Source: Gnetum montanum (taxonomy: Eukaryota > Streptophyta > Gnetopsida > Gnetales > Gnetaceae). Taken from it: a stretch of 21,838 bases of DNA. Of this stretch, positions 9,475 through 18,902 are shown piece by piece (the first letter of the stretch is position 1; the number at the start of each line of letters is the position of its first letter). Below the pieces are notes generated by a model. That model did not search any database. It was not told where the DNA came from and worked only from the letters and a program-made list of their open reading frames with translations. Made by a program: the position numbers and the translations under genes. The stretch lies in contig MNCI01028301.1 in the NCBI GenBank assembly GCA_015680685.1, forward strand, positions 366,109 to 387,946, read 5' to 3'.

Positions 9475-9543
9475 TGGGGAGGCGAGGTGGGGGGAAACGG
9501 GGGATAGGGATTGAGGAGGGGGAGGGGGGTGGGGAGGATTGGG
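9475..9543 (+). other. G-rich tract with quadruplex potential
   Basis: Several runs of 3-6 G separated by short purine spacers (gtgggg, ggtgggggg, cggggg, aggg, aggggg, aggggggtgggg, tggg). It belongs to the first unit of the tandem array, where the G-rich end is expanded. Confidence 0.5.
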
Positions 9544-11239
9544 TAACATCCATTCCTACCCCTCAACACTCATCTAGCCCTTGTTTGACCCATGAAGTGG
9601 GCTCACATGACCTAGAATCCCTTCAAACACCCTCAACATCCCTAGAACCTCATCAAACTTAGTTGAAACTAGTTAAAACCTTAGGATTTGGTAGTTCCAT
9701 GTTGGGGGAGCCTCATCCATGTTGATCATCTCATCCCCAGTGTGGATGGATGTGGGGAAGACCAAAATTGCATGAATTAACAACCTAGTAGCCATTTCTC
9801 AAAGCTTGATGAACCCTAGACCCTACTAGAATGCTCTAGAGCATTCTAATGCCCCAAAAGTAGTCAAATATGGTAAAGACTATCATTCTCCTCTCATCCA
9901 CACTAAGGCCATCATGCTTAGTGTGGAAGAAAGGGAGGAGACTGCATGAGGTACTTAGGAGCCTCCAAATTGCTAAATCTTGACACCCAGTATTGACTGT
10001 CAACATTAGCAACCTTGGAGGCTAACATGCATAGTCAATTGGGTGTCAAACTAGCCTAGCTCTAACTTTCATGGTTCTTTCACATTAGGGAAGACCTTTT
10101 CCATGTTGCCTAGTGTGCAAGCTAGGAGGATGGAGCTAGGGAGGTTAGTGGGGGATTCCAGAAACATGAAAATAACAATAATTATCTTAGACTAATACCA
10201 GAACCTTCATAACCTTTCTGGATGCCACTAGAATGTCAAAAATAGTAAAAATAAATCACCTTAGGTTCTTCCATGATAGGGAGGACCTCATTCACACTAA
10301 GCATTCTAGTCTCAGCATTGATGAAAGGGGGGAAGCCAAAACTATTGAAGTGTGCATGCAATTTGACTTTCGAAAGTAACCCAAACCTTATGGAAGCCAC
10401 TAGACTTTTGGAAGTCATCTAAAATAATCAAAACTTGGCCTCCTTGGATCCTCCATGTTGAGGAGGACCCCATCCACACCAAGCATCCCAAACCTAGCAT
10501 GGGTAAAGAGGAGGGGGAAGCCTAAAAACCCTCTCATAGCCCTCAAAATGACCAGATTTTAACCCTAGGCATCGATAGTCAACATTGGCAACCTTGTGGA
10601 CATGCATGCATAGAGAAATTTCTAAAAATAGCAAAAATTAGAGTTTGTTGGTCCCTCCAAATTGGGAGCCATCTCTTCCATGATAGCCAACTTGGAAGAA
10701 AGGGGAGAACTCCAAAATAGCCTCCAAAGACCTTAAATGAAAGCCAGAAAGCCTAGTGTGTGTCTCGGAACCCTATTTGCACATCCTAAGATCCTCATAC
10801 CTGCCAATATTGACTACAAATAGCTAGAAAACCTTTCCCCCAATCTTCCACATTAAGCATGGAAAAAGGGGAGGAACACTTAAAACCACTTAACAACCTT
10901 TGAAACGATCAAATTTTGACATTAGGTAGTAGCACTCAACACTGAAAACCTTAGAAACCTACATGCATGGCTAGAAATGTCAAAAAATGGCAAAAAGCAA
11001 GGTTCCCTAGTTTTTCTACACTTAGAGGCACCTCTTCCACCTTAGCTAACATGGAAGAAAAGGGAAAACTTTGGGGGGACTCCAAAATGATCATTAAGTA
11101 GCTCAAGCAAATAACTTATAGCCTTACATGACCCTTAAGACTAGTTTTACATCTTATGGAGCCCTCAAACCCTACCAAAGTGATTATAAATGGCCAAAAA
11201 GATACTCCCCCTAGTCTTCCACTTTGAACATTATCCTTA

Positions 11240-11298
11240 GCATGGGAAAGGGTGGGAGAGGGGGTGGGGGGTGGAGCAGGGGGGGGGGGGGGGGGAAN
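11240..11298 (+). other. Poly-G tract ending in an unresolved base
   Basis: A purine-rich tract culminates in a run of 17 G (11279-11295), then AA and an N at 11298. It sits at the G-rich end of an array unit and explains why the next spacing is 231 instead of about 190. The run length is unlikely to be correct, because homopolymer and quadruplex DNA is difficult to sequence, and the N marks a contig join or ambiguous call. Confidence 0.7.
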
Positions 11299-12585
11299 TC
11301 TCAAAAACCATCTATGAAACCTCCAAATTGACCAAACTTGACCTAAAACCCTAGTCCTCGACCTTGACAACCTTGGATACATACATGCATGATTGATTGA
11401 GGTCAAAACTAGATAAGATCTAAGATTTATGGTTCTTCCACATTGGGGATCACTTCCTCCACATTGCCTAGCATGGAAGCTGAATGGGAAACTCATTTGG
11501 AGCTCATAAACACCTCAAAATGACATCAAATAACCTTGCATTCACTTTAGAACCATATCAGCATTCTCTAGAGCCTTTAAACCTCAAAAAACTAATCTCA
11601 AATGGCTAAAAGCTATTTCCCCTAGTCTTCTAGGCTAAGAACCCTAGTCCTAGCATGGAGAAAAGGGGGGCAGACCAAAAAATACTTGGGAGTACTCAAA
11701 ACTACCAAATTTTGACATGAAACCCTAGCCCTTGGCTCTAGCAACTTTAGAAGAACTAGCCTAAATCTAGGATTGTTATTCCATCCATGTTGGAGAAGGA
11801 TCCTTCCATGCTTGGCAATGTGAAAATAGGGGAGAAGCTACTTTTCCAGTTTTGGTGGCAAGATGACACTCCTAGAAGCTAAAGATCTACACTAGAGAAG
11901 CCTAGGATCTTGTAGCCTTGAGATTTTGTTCATTTAACCTTATTTTGACATCCAAAACCCATTTCCCCCAATCTTTGATGCTAGAGCAACTTCCCTAGCA
12001 TGGAAACAAGGGGGCAAGACCTTAGATGCCCTTGAATGACCTCCAAACATGACCAAAATTAGCAAGAAAATTAGTCAATGTGCTCCCAGACCATCCTAAA
12101 TTCATGGAACAAGTGTCTCCCCATTCTTCCACATTTGGGATGTTGGGCCCAACATGGAAGAAAGGGGGAAAGTTATTGCAACATATTTTGACACCCACAA
12201 CTGGCTCAAATTGCCTCAAAACGAAGCTAGAAATTGCACAAGTTTAAGATCTAGGCTCCAATTGTCAATTTGATGTTGTTTGATCTTATTTTGATCAAGA
12301 TTTTAATTCTCCACACTAAACCCTCTCTTTTCCATGTTGAATAGCATGGAATTTAGGGAGGGAGGTGTGGTGAAGATGGGAAAGGAGGGGGGAAGGTTGT
12401 AGAACCTACTTTTTGGCCTTTGCATACCTCTAAAGTACTTAATTTTGATAGATTTAGCCCTATGTCACCTTGGGGAGGCCCCAAGACCTCAATTTTGGAC
12501 CTTTAGATGCCTAAAAATGTACTTTACCTAGTTTCCATGCTGAGAGTCCCTTCTTCCACCTTGGCTAGAGTGGAAATAGGGGAGG

Positions 12586-13321
12586 CCCAGTGTGGAAGCT
12601 TCAAAACTCTTAATTTTCATGCCCAAACAACCTAGACTGATGCCCAAACTCACCTAGTAGCCTTGTAACCCTAAGTCATGGTCAATGAAGGCCTAAAACT
12701 AGAAAAACCTAATCCTTTTTAACCTATATTAGCCAAATTTCACCATATGTAGCATGTTTTGTTTGATTTTTGTCTTATTACATAATGCTTTAACTTGTGT
12801 TAGCCTAGTGTTGTATTGTCAAGTTTGTTGACCTTATTGTGGCCTTTATGCAACCTTATATTCTCTTTATTGGCCTTATTATAGCTTTATTGACCTTTTT
12901 TTAGCCTTTGATTGATATCAAATAGTGGGGTTTGACCTTCCTTGACTACCGCTTAACACCATGTGACCAGGACCTACTATGGCCTTAAACTGACATCATG
13001 GACCACTAAGGCCTTAAGCTAGCATTATAGTTTGTCAAGACTCTAAACTAGCATCATGGGCTACTAAGGCCTAAAACTGGAAAAATTATGATCCTTGTTG
13101 AGCATTTGTGCCTTATTTCTCATACTTTCCTTTGTTTGACCTTTATTTATCCCTTACGGCATTTTGTTTGCTTGTTGTTACTCTATTTATAGTCTTGGTT
13201 AACCTTGTTTGCATTAGAATAGCATGTTTTTGCATGATTTTATAGCATTTTAGCATTTTTTATTCATTTTTACCCAAGTTCCACTTAATATGCTTTTGGT
13301 TGACATGTAAGATTAAAGTAT
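12586..13321. other. Spacer between tandem array and pol
   Basis: No gene is visible. The gag and protease expected upstream of a Ty3/gypsy reverse transcriptase are not recognisable here, so the pol is truncated or rearranged at its 5' side. A phrase 'aaggcctaaaact(a/g)gaaaaa' occurs near 12685 and again near 13066, and a 29-bp tandem repeat lies between. Confidence 0.5.
12981..13080 (+). repeat. 29-bp tandem repeat, about 3.4 copies
   Basis: Units start at 12981, 13010, 13039 and 13068, exactly 29 bases apart. Each resembles 'ggccttaaactagcatcatg' followed by nine bases ending in ctaa. The copies differ by several substitutions each. Confidence 0.7.
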
Positions 13322-13599
13322 GAGTACCTGGGAGCAAATCAGTTTACCTTTGACCCTGATTGCCAAAATCTTGAGCCTAAGAGTCTTGTTGACCATGTAA
13401 CCTCAATAGAGAAACCTCTAGAATGGCCTAAAAACCTAGTCAAAACCCTTGACTTAGAGGTGGGTGACATAACTAAAGACTCTCTAGTTGAGGTCCTTGT
13501 CACAACACATAGTGGTGAGGAGAAAACCCTTAAACTAAGTTCCTCACTAGAACCTCAACAGGCTTAATACATCACCAAGATCCTAGAAGGCAACATTAA

Positions 13600-14383
13600 G
13601 GTCTTTGCCTAGTCATATGAAGATATGATAGGCCTAGATCCATGCTTAGTCTAGCACAACATCATGTTGGACCCTAGCATTAGACCAATTAAGCAAAAAG
13701 TGCATAAGATTAGACTTGATTTGGCCTTGGTAGTTTGTGATGAAATATCAAAGCTTTATCAAGCTAGTTTCATTAGGGCTATTGATTACATAGAATGGGT
13801 GTCCAACATAGTGGTAGTCCCTAAGAAAAATGGGAGTATCCATATTTACATCGATTTCTAAGACCAAAATAAAGTGATTATCAAGGATGATTTCCCTTTG
13901 CCTAATATTGATCAACTTATTAATACTATAGTTGGACGTGCCTTGTTGTCCTTTATGGATGGATTCTTGGGATATAACCAAATTAGGATTAACCCAGAGC
14001 ACCAACATAGCATAACCTTCATGATCTCTTGGTGTACCTTTTGCTATACCATGATGCCCTTTGTCCTTAAGAATGTAGGAGCAACATACCAGAGAGCCAT
14101 GACCTATATCTTTAGCGATTACATGCTGGGTTTGTTTAATGATTACATAGATGACATAGCCATCAAGTCCAAAATGGCTAATGACCATGCTAATGACCTA
14201 GATCTTGTGCTTAAACCATGCCTGAAGTATGAGTTGAGGCTCAATCCTAAGAAATGTGTCTTTAGTGTCAAGATCGGTAAGATGCTTGGCTTTATGGTAT
14301 CTAAAGTGGGGATACATGTTGATCCTAATAAGGTTAAGGTCATATCTAAATTGTTAGGACCTATCAACCTTAAGGAGCTTTAG
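13600..14383 (+). pseudogene. Reverse transcriptase domain of the Tat-like pol
   Basis: RT copies element RNA into DNA. Family landmarks appear in order: SYEDMIGLDP, IRPIKQKVHKIR, YIEWVSNIVVVPKKNGSI, DF-stop-DQNK, KDDFPLPNID, LLSFMDGFLGYNQIRI, MPFVLKNVGATYQRAMTYI, then the active-site box YIDD at 14144-14155 (family YVDD), followed by RLNPKKCVFSVKIGKMLGF. The catalytic aspartates of FMDG and YIDD are still present. Stops in the N-terminal third (TAA at 13565, TAG in SYEDM, TAA before DQNK) make it non-functional. The stretch 13874-14383 alone is open for 169 codons. Confidence 0.93.
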
Positions 14384-14910
14384 GGATTACAAGGTAGATT
14401 ATAGTTTATTCATAGGTTTATTGCTAGGCTTACGGATAAATTGTAGCCTATGCAACACTTGCTTAAGAAAGGGGTTTACTATGAGTGGACAACTTAATGC
14501 TAAGAGGCCTTTGAAAACCTTAAGAGTTGAAACAATTGCTAATAGTCTATCCTCCACAAGAGTGTAAACCATGCTACATGTACCTTATCATCTATGACAC
14601 ATCCATTACCTCTCTACTCTATTAGAAACATGACGATGGAGTAGAAGTACTTATGTACTACCTTAGCCATGCATTAGTTGCCCATGAGATCTAATACACT
14701 AAAGTGGAGCAGTATTGTCTAGCACTAGTCTTCTCTTTGAAGAAGCAGAGACACTACCTCTTTAGAAGCCAAGTCAATGTCATTTGCAAGGACAATATAC
14801 TTAGAGCCATAATGAAAAATGTTTATGAAAGTAGTCGTATAGCCTAATGGAAAGCCATAATTGTGAAGTTTGACCTTTATTACATCTCTCAATCCTCAAT
14901 GAAAGGTCAA
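14384..14910 (+). pseudogene. First RNase H domain of the Tat-like pol
   Basis: After the RT the connection reads GLQGRL-stop-FIHRFIARLTDKL and LLKKGVYYEW, typical of the RT/RNase H joint. A frameshift follows near 14530. The RNase H part is seen in YLIIYDTSITSLLY, VLMYYLSHALVAHEI, KVEQYCLALVFSLKKQRHYL and VKFDLYYISQSSMKGQAIA. These match the family order (initial Asp region, YLSR-like motif, CLAL helix, RHY). It degrades the RNA strand of the hybrid in the intact element. Several TAA and TAG stops are present. Confidence 0.85.
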
Positions 14911-15027
14911 GCTATAGCTATACAACTTATAGTTTTGCCCATTGATGATCAAGCAACCATAGATCTTAAGTTCATTGATGAACACATTACTGTTGTTAGC
15001 CAAGTACTTGAGGATTATGAGGTCGTC

Positions 15028-15420
15028 ATGTTGTTTGATAGAGCTTCAACTACCCATGGGGCTAGTGCCATTGCCATCATAACATTCCCATTTGATGAAA
15101 TTTGACCCTTCACCTATCATTTTGAATTTCCATGCATAAAAAACATAGTGGAATATGAGGGTTTGATCAGAGGAATGATGATAGCTCATGACCTAGGAAT
15201 TAGATACTTAATGATCAAAGATGATTCACAACTTGTGGTTAACCAAGTGACCAAAGTCTATGCATGTAAGGCCAAACACTTAGAGCCTTAGTTTGACCTA
15301 GGGAAGCAATTGTTACAACAACTCATAGATGTTGATATCCAACACATACCTTGAAATGAAAATGCCATAGTCAATGCAATTGCAAAATTAGCCCGTAGTG
15401 TGACACTAGATGTGTTTAGT
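15028..15420 (+). pseudogene. Second, archaeal-type RNase H domain
   Basis: This extra RNase H is characteristic of Tat and Ogre elements. It reads VMLFDRASTTHGASAIAI (family FDGA/S...G.G), then EYEGLIRGMMIAHDLGIRYL, KDDSQLVVNQVTKVYACKAK and NAIVNAIAKLA. The first Asp, the Glu and the DDSQ Asp are kept. The last catalytic Asp of the family pattern ADALA is Asn here (15373-15375, AAT). Three stops interrupt the domain. Confidence 0.85.
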
Positions 15421-15627
15421 AAGTTGCCTACCTTATCCATGGACTGTGCTACTTCCATCACATAGAACTTTGAGGATATCTTTGTGGTCTTTGTTCATAC
15501 TACTCCTTCCAAGGAGTGGTATGATGATATCAAAATTTACCTTATGCATGGTGAATCCTCATAAGGCTTGACTACTACTCAAAAGGAAATTGTACACAAG
15601 TGATCAAAGTAGTATGTCATTGTAGGT

Positions 15628-16222
15628 GATAACACATTATGTTGATTATCCTATGATGGCATACTCCTAAAATGCTTAGGTAAAACTAAAGCAAGAACAG
15701 TCCTAGAGGAGGTTCACAAGGGTGTTTATGGAGGACATATAGGACTAAGAGCTATGATTGCTAAGATTAGATAGTTAGGCTACTATTGGCCTCACATGAA
15801 AAATGATTGCCTATAGAAGGTTAAGTGGTGTGACACATGCCAATGATATAGCAAACTTATACATGTACCACCAACTAAGTTGCATACCACTCACATAACA
15901 TGGCCATTTCAACAATGGGGGTTGGATATCATTAGACCCATAATGNCCATGTTATGTGAGTGGTATGCAACTTAGTTGGTGGTACATGTATAAGTTTGCT
16001 ATATCATTGGCATGTGTCACACCACTTAACCTTCTATAGGCAATCATTTTTCATGTGAGGCCAATAGTAGCCTAACTATCTAATCTTAGCAATCATAGCT
16101 CTTAGTCCTATATGTCCTCCATAAACACCCTTGTGAACCTCCTCTAGGACTGTTCTTGCTTTAGTTTTACCTAAGCATTTTAGGAGTATGCCATCATAGG
16201 ATAATCAACATAATGTGTTATC
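15628..16222. repeat. Perfect 276-bp inverted repeat flanked by Ns, probable assembly artefact
   Basis: 15947-16222 appears identical base for base to the reverse complement of 15628-15903. The second arm is bounded exactly by single Ns at 15946 and 16223, and the arms are separated by 43 bases. In such decayed DNA a perfect duplicate with edges at unresolved bases points to a short contig placed twice, once inverted, when scaffolds were joined. A recent foldback duplication is the alternative. The real sequence here, presumably the integrase core, is missing. Confidence 0.88.
15690..15945 (+). pseudogene. Integrase N-terminal zinc-binding domain
   Basis: An HHCC finger is visible: VLEEVHKGVYGGHIGLRAM with His at 15715 and seven residues on, then LGYYWPHMKND and the cysteine pair WCDTCQ at 15826-15843. 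It is followed by KLIHVPPTKLHTT and WPFQQWGLDII, the start of the catalytic core. The frame stops being readable at the N at 15946. The segment from 15690 to 15903 is copied in reverse complement immediately downstream. Confidence 0.88.
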
Positions 16223-16223
16223 N

Positions 16224-16440
16224 CTGTGGACAAAAGCCTTGGACTCAGTGGAGGAGCAACATATGAAAATGCTTGCTCACATTGAACACTATTAAGAGAG
16301 GCAGAAGTAGAAGCATCACCATAACTTGACCATGTGTAAGATCAAGGAGGGTGACCTAGTTCTCAAGGTCATTTGTGAGCATGTAAACAAATTCTCAACC
16401 AACTAGGAGGGGTCCTTCGTTGTCACTAGAGCCTACCCCC
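16224..16440 (+). pseudogene. Integrase C-terminal domain fragment
   Basis: The frame reads ALDSVEEQHMKMLAHIEHY, stop, ERQK, then IKEGDLVLKVICEHVNKFST, N-stop-EGSFVVTRAYP. This matches the family pattern of an LD..EE....L..I..Y helix followed by F..GDLVL......K......W.GP+.V. It closes the pol. The catalytic core between the zinc finger and this piece is not in the window. Immediately after it the sequence enters a copy of the tandem-array anchor. Confidence 0.8.
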
Positions 16441-17640
16441 AAGCATGGAGGAGTGGGGGGTTTTCCCTTAGCTTGGAAACTTTTCTCCCCAGTGTGGAAA
16501 CTGCATGCCCCCAACATGAAAGCTACAAAAGCTAGATTTCAACACTCCATGCACTCCAATGTTGGCCAACCACTTTAACAAGGATGGCAAAAGGCTCAAC
16601 ATGAAAGATTCATCTCTAGTGTAGATGGTGTGCCCCCATTACTACTTATAGTAAATGGAATGGCCATGGGGGGAATAGTAACCCTCCAAATTTGGGCACC
16701 CATCTCACCTGTACAAGGCAGAAATTTATAGCAAAATTACAACCAATTTGCAATTGTTGTGCATCCAAATTACAACCATTTTGTAGCACCATTCATGGCC
16801 TAAAACCTATAAAAACCAGTCGCAAACATCATTTACAGGTTTAATATTTTTTCATGATAGCACAATTGTCATGATTACAAACTCTTTGGCAATTTGAGAC
16901 TTTTGGCATTTTTCCACATTTGGCTAGTTTCAAGCACTCAAGAGCTTTTGCAATCTCCCATGTTTGCATTCTCTTAAACCTCAGGATGGAAGCATTATAG
17001 CCTTGAGACTTGTGAGTTTTTGGTGTCAACGCTACATTTCTAGGACTCCCAAGCCCTAGTGTGGAGCAATCTAGCATCAAATTTCTCACTTTTGTTATTC
17101 CTTAGTAGTGATGAACATTGCAGATCTAGAAGTAGTAGTAAAGAAGGCTCAATAGCATTAGGAGTGGTAGGACATCAACATCGTGGAGTTAAACACATTA
17201 GCTTTAATGGATCTTAAACCCCTGCTCAGGTGAGCTTCCCTGTTGCCCTCTCAAGCATACTTTGTACATAATCTCTTAACTCTCCTTTATTTTATTCTTT
17301 GTAAAATAAAGTTTATAGTTTTGGTTTGTGTTTGAATTAAATTTTTCATTTATTCTTAGTGCATTTATACTACTTTGATATGCAATCATACTATTTATCT
17401 TGTTTTGCATTTCATAAGTCCCTAGGTGATTTGCTAGATCATCTAGGGCATCCTAAATCCCATTTTTTTGGAGGCCCTGGGGATTCAGGGTTGAGGCTAC
17501 TACACCTAATTTATTAATTTTTACCAACGATCGATTTTTCCAGTTGCAATAGCTAGGTTAGTTAAAATATATGGTTTATGTTTTGGAACCTAAAATAATT
17601 GAAGCATAGGTATAGCCCAAGTCTTTAGTTTAGATACTAC
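16435..17640. other. 3' flank of pol with stray array units, otherwise no gene
   Basis: At 16439-16460 the DNA reads aagcatggaggagtgggggg, and 'agtgtggaaactgcatgccccc' and 'agtgtagatggtgtgccccc' follow near 16484 and 16617. These are diverged relatives of the array at 9459-12585. Beyond 16700 I recognise nothing: an 82-codon minus-strand frame at 16841-17089 shows no motif. No LTR pair for the Tat-like element could be found by eye. Confidence 0.5.
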
Positions 17641-17800
17641 ATGATTTTTTTATTGGGTTTCTTTGTCCCTATTTTATCATTTGTAGATCATTGAAAGTGC
17701 TTTTAACACACTAGTAAGGCACCTTCTAAGATTGATAGTAGAATTGAACCTATGGCTAGGGTTTACCAAGCCAAGACCCATATCACTAAGCTAACACCTC
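17640..17800 (-). mobile_element. tRNA-derived SINE-like fragment
   Basis: On the minus strand from 17800: GAGGTGT then TAGCTTAGTGA (17793-17783), close to the pol III box A consensus TRGYNNANNNG, and GGTTCAATTC (17750-17741), close to box B. The 43-base spacing between the boxes equals that in a tRNA. A TTGGTAA loop lies between them, as in a Thr(GGT) anticodon loop, but the stems no longer pair, so it is not a working tRNA gene. An A run near 17650 could be the tail. No convincing target duplication was seen. Confidence 0.4.
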
Positions 17801-18902
17801 ATTGTTAAAATATGTAAGTTGAGGTGTGCAACTCATAGCTTCAATTATGACAAGTATATTGATTTGACACATTATTATGTTTTGCTTATGTTATACAAAA
17901 AGTTTCATATTTACACCTTATAATTGTTTGAAAGCATTATGTTTACTCTAAATCTTGGAATCTAGTGATAGTTATATTCTTTTAGTTAATACTTGTAACA
18001 CCCCTATTAATCATTTATACAATTCTATAAATAACTAATAGAAATGCCATGAAACCTTAAGAATCTAGATTTAAGCTTGATTTACTAATTCAAAGGAAAG
18101 TTGTAAAATATATAAAAATTATTAATTAGAAGCATAAATATAGTAGAGCAACATAGTGTAATAATATTTGTCACTACTAGCATAAATAATTAGATAAAAT
18201 TAATTTACAAAAAATGAAAATTAGAACATAAAATGTAGATGTTAAAAAATTTCACTAGTTACATCATAAAATAGTGTGCAAAATAAAGATTTCAACGACA
18301 CTTGTTTTGCCTCAATTGAACATCTAGAAATAAAGATATTTATGTTTGAAATTTACTAAATTAAATGATAAAATTAAAAATAATAATTAAATAAAATATT
18401 AATATATAATAGAATAAAATGAAAAATGATCTTTGCAATGTCACAATCCAAATGGCATGAATAGCAATTGCATATCTATCATACTTTATTATTTATTCAC
18501 AAAAATAGGTACATGGCTAAGTATCCAAAAAGTATACAAGGTTTCTATTTTACAAGAATACAAAATATTCAAAAATTATTTTTCAAGTTTCAGATGATCC
18601 ATATTATATAGAATTGATTTACCTTTCATTCCATATCCCTCTTTTAGTGTTTCCATTGCTATTCTAAGCTCTTTGCAGTAAGAAGTACGATTTATTAGAA
18701 TCCCTCAAATAAGAAAGGTTATTTTATTTTCTTCTTCATAGAGCATAAAGATTCTGAGCCAAAATTTTTAGGATATAGGCTAGATAAAACTTTTCAATCA
18801 ACTATTCAAAAATATTTTCAAGTCTAGATAAGGCACAAATTTTCCTAAAATCTAAAAATCCAAAGAATATATATTTTATCTAGGAATATTTGAAGGCTAG
18901 CT
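17801..18902. other. AT-rich stretch, possible old LTR remnant
   Basis: No coding region. At 17994 the sequence TGTAACACCCC resembles a common start of plant chromovirus-type LTRs, and the AT-rich DNA after it (to about 18890) has the feel of such an LTR. No matching end, partner LTR or target duplication is visible, so this stays a suggestion. Confidence 0.25.

Larger units (their letters stand above)
9459..12585 (+). repeat. Diverged tandem array, about 17 units of roughly 188 bp
   Basis: A recurring anchor, loosely 'ccTAGCATGGAAGAAAGGGGG', is found near 9459, 9735, 9916, 10108, 10311, 10493, 10685, 10851, 11043, 11235, 11466, 11649, 11811, 11993, 12147, 12339 and 12561. Most spacings are 154-203, with 192 most frequent. 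Each anchor is usually preceded 20-50 bases earlier by 'cttccacattggg' or 'ccatgttg'. A second phrase, 'gtcaacattggcaacctt...catgcat', appears at about 9997, 10580, 10940, 11365 and 11735, mostly every second unit, which suggests a dimeric higher-order pattern. No gene is present. Hypervariable tandem repeats are known in untranslated parts of Tat-type elements, and the same anchor recurs just after the pol at 16439. Confidence 0.75.
13322..16440 (+). pseudogene. pol: Decayed Ty3/gypsy Tat-like retrotransposon polyprotein (pol)
   Basis: Polyprotein remnant with domains in the order expected for the Tat lineage: linker before RT, RT, RNase H, second (archaeal-type) RNase H, integrase zinc finger, integrase C-terminus. 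The two RNase H domains in tandem are the lineage mark. From 13322 to 14383 it reads in one frame with stops, then a shift near 14530 moves it to another frame that holds to about 15945. Stops often stand where the family has Trp, Gln or Arg (VFA-stop-SYEDM for VFAWSYEDM), consistent with C-to-T decay. No gag or aspartic protease is seen upstream. The integrase catalytic core is absent because an assembly artefact occupies its place. Confidence 0.9.

Noticed and set aside
9360-9662. Overlapping open frames on both strands near 9.4-9.6 kb
   Set aside because: They are G-rich low-complexity translations of the first array unit, without motifs.
11116-11496. 126-codon minus-strand frame with a proline run
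   Set aside because: It crosses the poly-G tract and an N, has no motif, and lies in the tandem array; the prolines simply encode the G run.
13748-14367. Minus-strand frames of 146 and 74 codons
   Set aside because: They lie antisense to the clearly identified reverse transcriptase and have no motifs of their own.
15628-16222. Long hairpin or inverted-repeat transposon, or a natural small-RNA precursor
   Set aside because: Arm edges coincide with single Ns, the arms appear perfect amid decayed DNA, and the copy lies inside the integrase gene in place of its core. Misassembly is the simpler reading.
17466-17500. 'ttttggaggccctggggattcaggg' as a primer binding site of the Tat-like element
   Set aside because: The complement does not fit the length rules of a tRNA 3' end and there is no matching LTR before it.
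17740-17800. Functional tRNA-Thr gene on the minus strand
   Set aside because: Box A and box B are present, but acceptor, anticodon and T stems do not pair.
17994-18004. TGTAACACCCC as the start of a defined chromovirus LTR
   Set aside because: The opening resembles such LTRs, but no end, partner LTR, primer site or target duplication could be found, so no bounded feature is called.
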